Assembly (NCBI GenBank): GCA_963731615.1
Contig: CAVSWD010000009.1
Span: 1 to 64,000, forward strand
Direction: 5' to 3'
Source: Gaiellasilicea sp963731615
GTDB lineage: Bacteria; Actinomycetota; Thermoleophilia; Gaiellales; Gaiellaceae
Length of the DNA stretch: 64,000 nucleotides
The notes beneath the pieces were generated by a model. It was not told where the DNA came from. It saw only the letters and a list, made by a program, of their open reading frames with translations, and searched no databases. This document shows positions 62,777 through 64,000 of this stretch, piece by piece. The stretch's first letter is position 1, and the number at the start of each line of letters is the position of its first letter. The position numbers were made by a program, and so were the translations under genes.

Positions 62777-63570
62777 GCCGGCGGCTCCGGAGCGGTCTGC
62801 GCGATCCCCGAGACCTTGGTCGGGACGCCGGCGGTGATCGCCTCGACGACCGCCTGCTGCGTCGTCTCCTTGCGGTCGTAGACGGCGATGCTGCGACCCA
62901 GCCGGAGCACGGTGATCCGGTCCGCGACCGCAAAAATGTCGTGAAGGTTGTGCGAGATCAGCACGACCGCGAGCCCTTGGTTGGCAAGGCGCTCGACGAG
63001 CTCGAGCACCTGCTGGGTCTGGGCGACGCCCAGCGCCGCCGTCGGCTCGTCGAGGATCACGAGCCGGGAGTTCCACATCACTGCTCGCGCGACCGCGACG
63101 GACTGCCGCTGGCCGCCCGAGAGCGTGGCGACCGGCTGGCGGATCGAGCGGATCGTCGTCACCGCGAGGCTCTTCATCGTCTCGGCCGTCTTCGCCTCCA
63201 TCACCGGCTCCTTGAGCCGGTGGAGCCAGTCGCGGGCCTCGCGGCCGAGGTACATGTTCTGGACGACGTCGAGGTTGTCGCAGAGCGCGAGGTCCTGGTA
63301 GACGACCTCGATCCCGAGCTTGGAGGCGTCCTTCGGCGAGTGGATGTGCACCGTCTCGCCGTCGACGACGATCTCACCGTCGTCCGGCGTGTGGATCCCG
63401 GCGACGCACTTGATCAGGGTCGACTTGCCGGCGCCGTTGTCGCCGACGAGAGCCATCACCTCGCCCTGCCGGACCTCGAACTCGACCTCGGAGAGCGCCT
63501 GAACCGACCCGAAGCTCTTCGAGATCCCGTGGAGCTCCAGGAAGGGCGACGGTGCCGAGGCGGTCGTCAT
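62773..63570 (-). CDS. xylG: Sugar ABC transporter ATP-binding protein, single-domain
   Basis: The 265-residue ATPase has Walker A ALVGDNGAGKSTLIKCVAG, the signature VATLSGGQRQSVAVA, Walker B RLVILDEPTAALGVAQTQQV and the switch His in VVLISHNLHDI. The D-loop and Q-loop (VVYQDLALCDNLDV) are complete. Only one ATPase domain is present, whereas RbsA/XylG-type proteins have two (about 500 residues). It likely works as a dimer like FrcA-type transporters. Its stop overlaps the permease start (ATGA). Confidence 0.92.
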   Translation of the reverse strand: MTTASAPSPFLELHGISKSFGSVQALSEVEFEVRQGEVMALVGDNGAGKSTLIKCVAGIHTPDDGEIVVDGETVHIHSPKDASKLGIEVVYQDLALCDNLDVVQNMYLGREARDWLHRLKEPVMEAKTAETMKSLAVTTIRSIRQPVATLSGGQRQSVAVARAVMWNSRLVILDEPTAALGVAQTQQVLELVERLANQGLAVVLISHNLHDIFAVADRITVLRLGRSIAVYDRKETTQQAVVEAITAGVPTKVSGIAQTAPEPPA

Positions 63571-63630
63571 AGCTGCAGAAGGATGGTGGGGGCCCGTCCC
63601 AGAGGACGAGTCCCCCCATCCAACGTGCTC

Positions 63631-64000
63631 CTACTTGCAGTACTGCGCGTACGTGCCGCGACAGACTTCCGACCGCTTCAAGTAGCCGTTGAACAGCTGC
63701 TTGTAGTTGGTCTTCGTGATCGACACGGGCGGGATGATGAAGGCGGGCAGCCGCTTGCTGCCGTTCGCCACCGTCCCGGTCTGCTTGGGCTTCTGGCCCT
63801 TCGAGAGCGCGATCGCTGCGTTCGCGGACGCGGTCGCCAGCTTCCGCGTGTCCTTCCAGACGGTCATCGTCTGCCACCCCGAGATGATGTTCTGGACACC
63901 TTGCGGGGTCGCATCCTGGCCGCTGAGCGCGATCGGCTTCAGCTTGCGCGCCTTGAGTGCGACGACGACGGCGTTCGCGAGCCCGTCATTGGCCGCTGCG
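63631..64000 (-). CDS. xylF: Sugar ABC transporter substrate-binding protein, 5' part beyond window
   Basis: The open frame continues to the right edge, so the N-terminal part, including the lipoprotein signal, is missing. The visible part reads RKLKPIALSGQDATPQGVQN, then IISGWQTMTVWKDTRKLATA, then FNGYLKRSEVCRGTYAQYCK. This is the C-terminal half of a periplasmic-binding type 4 (XylF/RbsB-like) protein; SGQDATPQG is the ligand-binding hinge. It is followed by the ATPase and permease genes in one operon, with a gap of 60 bases at 63571-63630. Confidence 0.85.
   Translation of the reverse strand, partial: AAANDGLANAVVVALKARKLKPIALSGQDATPQGVQNIISGWQTMTVWKDTRKLATASANAAIALSKGQKPKQTGTVANGSKRLPAFIIPPVSITKTNYKQLFNGYLKRSEVCRGTYAQYCK

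Noticed and set aside
1..64000. tRNA, rRNA, riboswitch or insertion sequence
   Set aside because: No clover-leaf or T-loop text, no ribosomal RNA and no transposase were found on either strand by reading; a covariance search would be needed to exclude small RNAs.

Overview
This window reads as high-GC actinobacterial DNA. Signs are frequent GTG and TTG starts, heavy use of 4-base ATGA/GTGA overlaps between genes, a TAGNNT-type -10 box, a mycobacterial-type CysO/CysM/Mec cysteine route, a RpoD-type sigma factor, and large cyclase-ATPase-TPR regulators. The mix resembles soil Thermoleophilia (Gaiellales/Solirubrobacterales), but that placement is an inference. No rRNA, tRNA, CRISPR array or transposase was found.

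Layout. 1-6.1 kb: a restriction/defence island with an McrB-like AAA+ ATPase (cut by the left edge), a broken McrC-like nuclease, a DUF262/DUF1524 (GmrSD-like) protein, and a C5-cytosine methyltransferase fused in frame to a Vsr mismatch endonuclease. 6.4-17.5 kb: two paralogous VOC proteins around a secreted subtilase, a large DUF11-repeat secreted protein, a secreted beta-propeller protein, then an acetyltransferase and a gamma-glutamyltransferase. 17.5-29.8 kb: a membrane flippase-like protein, a parA-ftsZ operon lying outside any dcw cluster, a bicupin, Nei glycosylase, a diguanylate cyclase and an Lhr helicase. 29.8-31.0 kb: the most notable locus, a compact three-gene operon that looks like a split borosin RiPP pathway. 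It has two small precursor peptides, both ending FWPPG-x-G, and a SonM/OphM-type alpha-N-methyltransferase. 31-49.7 kb: a cyclase/ATPase regulator, DNA repair (HhH-GPD, PLD), acyl-CoA dehydrogenase, a GH26-like hydrolase, fumarylacetoacetase, amidohydrolase, two M20-type peptidases and the primary-type sigma factor. 49.7-52.5 kb: rhodanese-MoeB, CysO, CysM and a Mec JAMM protease. 52.5-55.5 kb: a secreted protein with seven N/Q-rich repeats and a Pro/Ala-rich membrane-anchored protein. 55.5-56.7 kb: two MBL-like paralogues. 56.7-64 kb: a sugar locus (XylB-type kinase, isomerase-like TIM barrel, two Gfo/Idh oxidoreductases, GlcG/HbpS protein, xylose/ribose-type ABC importer cut by the right edge).

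Quality caution. About 18 genes are interrupted by frameshifts although conserved protein lies on both sides. Wherever the sign can be read it is almost always one extra base: ten single-shift genes all have a length of 3n+1. This looks like insertion errors in the assembly, not gene decay. The McrC-like gene at 1360-2558 is the exception, because its shifts run the other way, so it may be a true pseudogene. Frameshifted genes are listed as one feature spanning all fragments.
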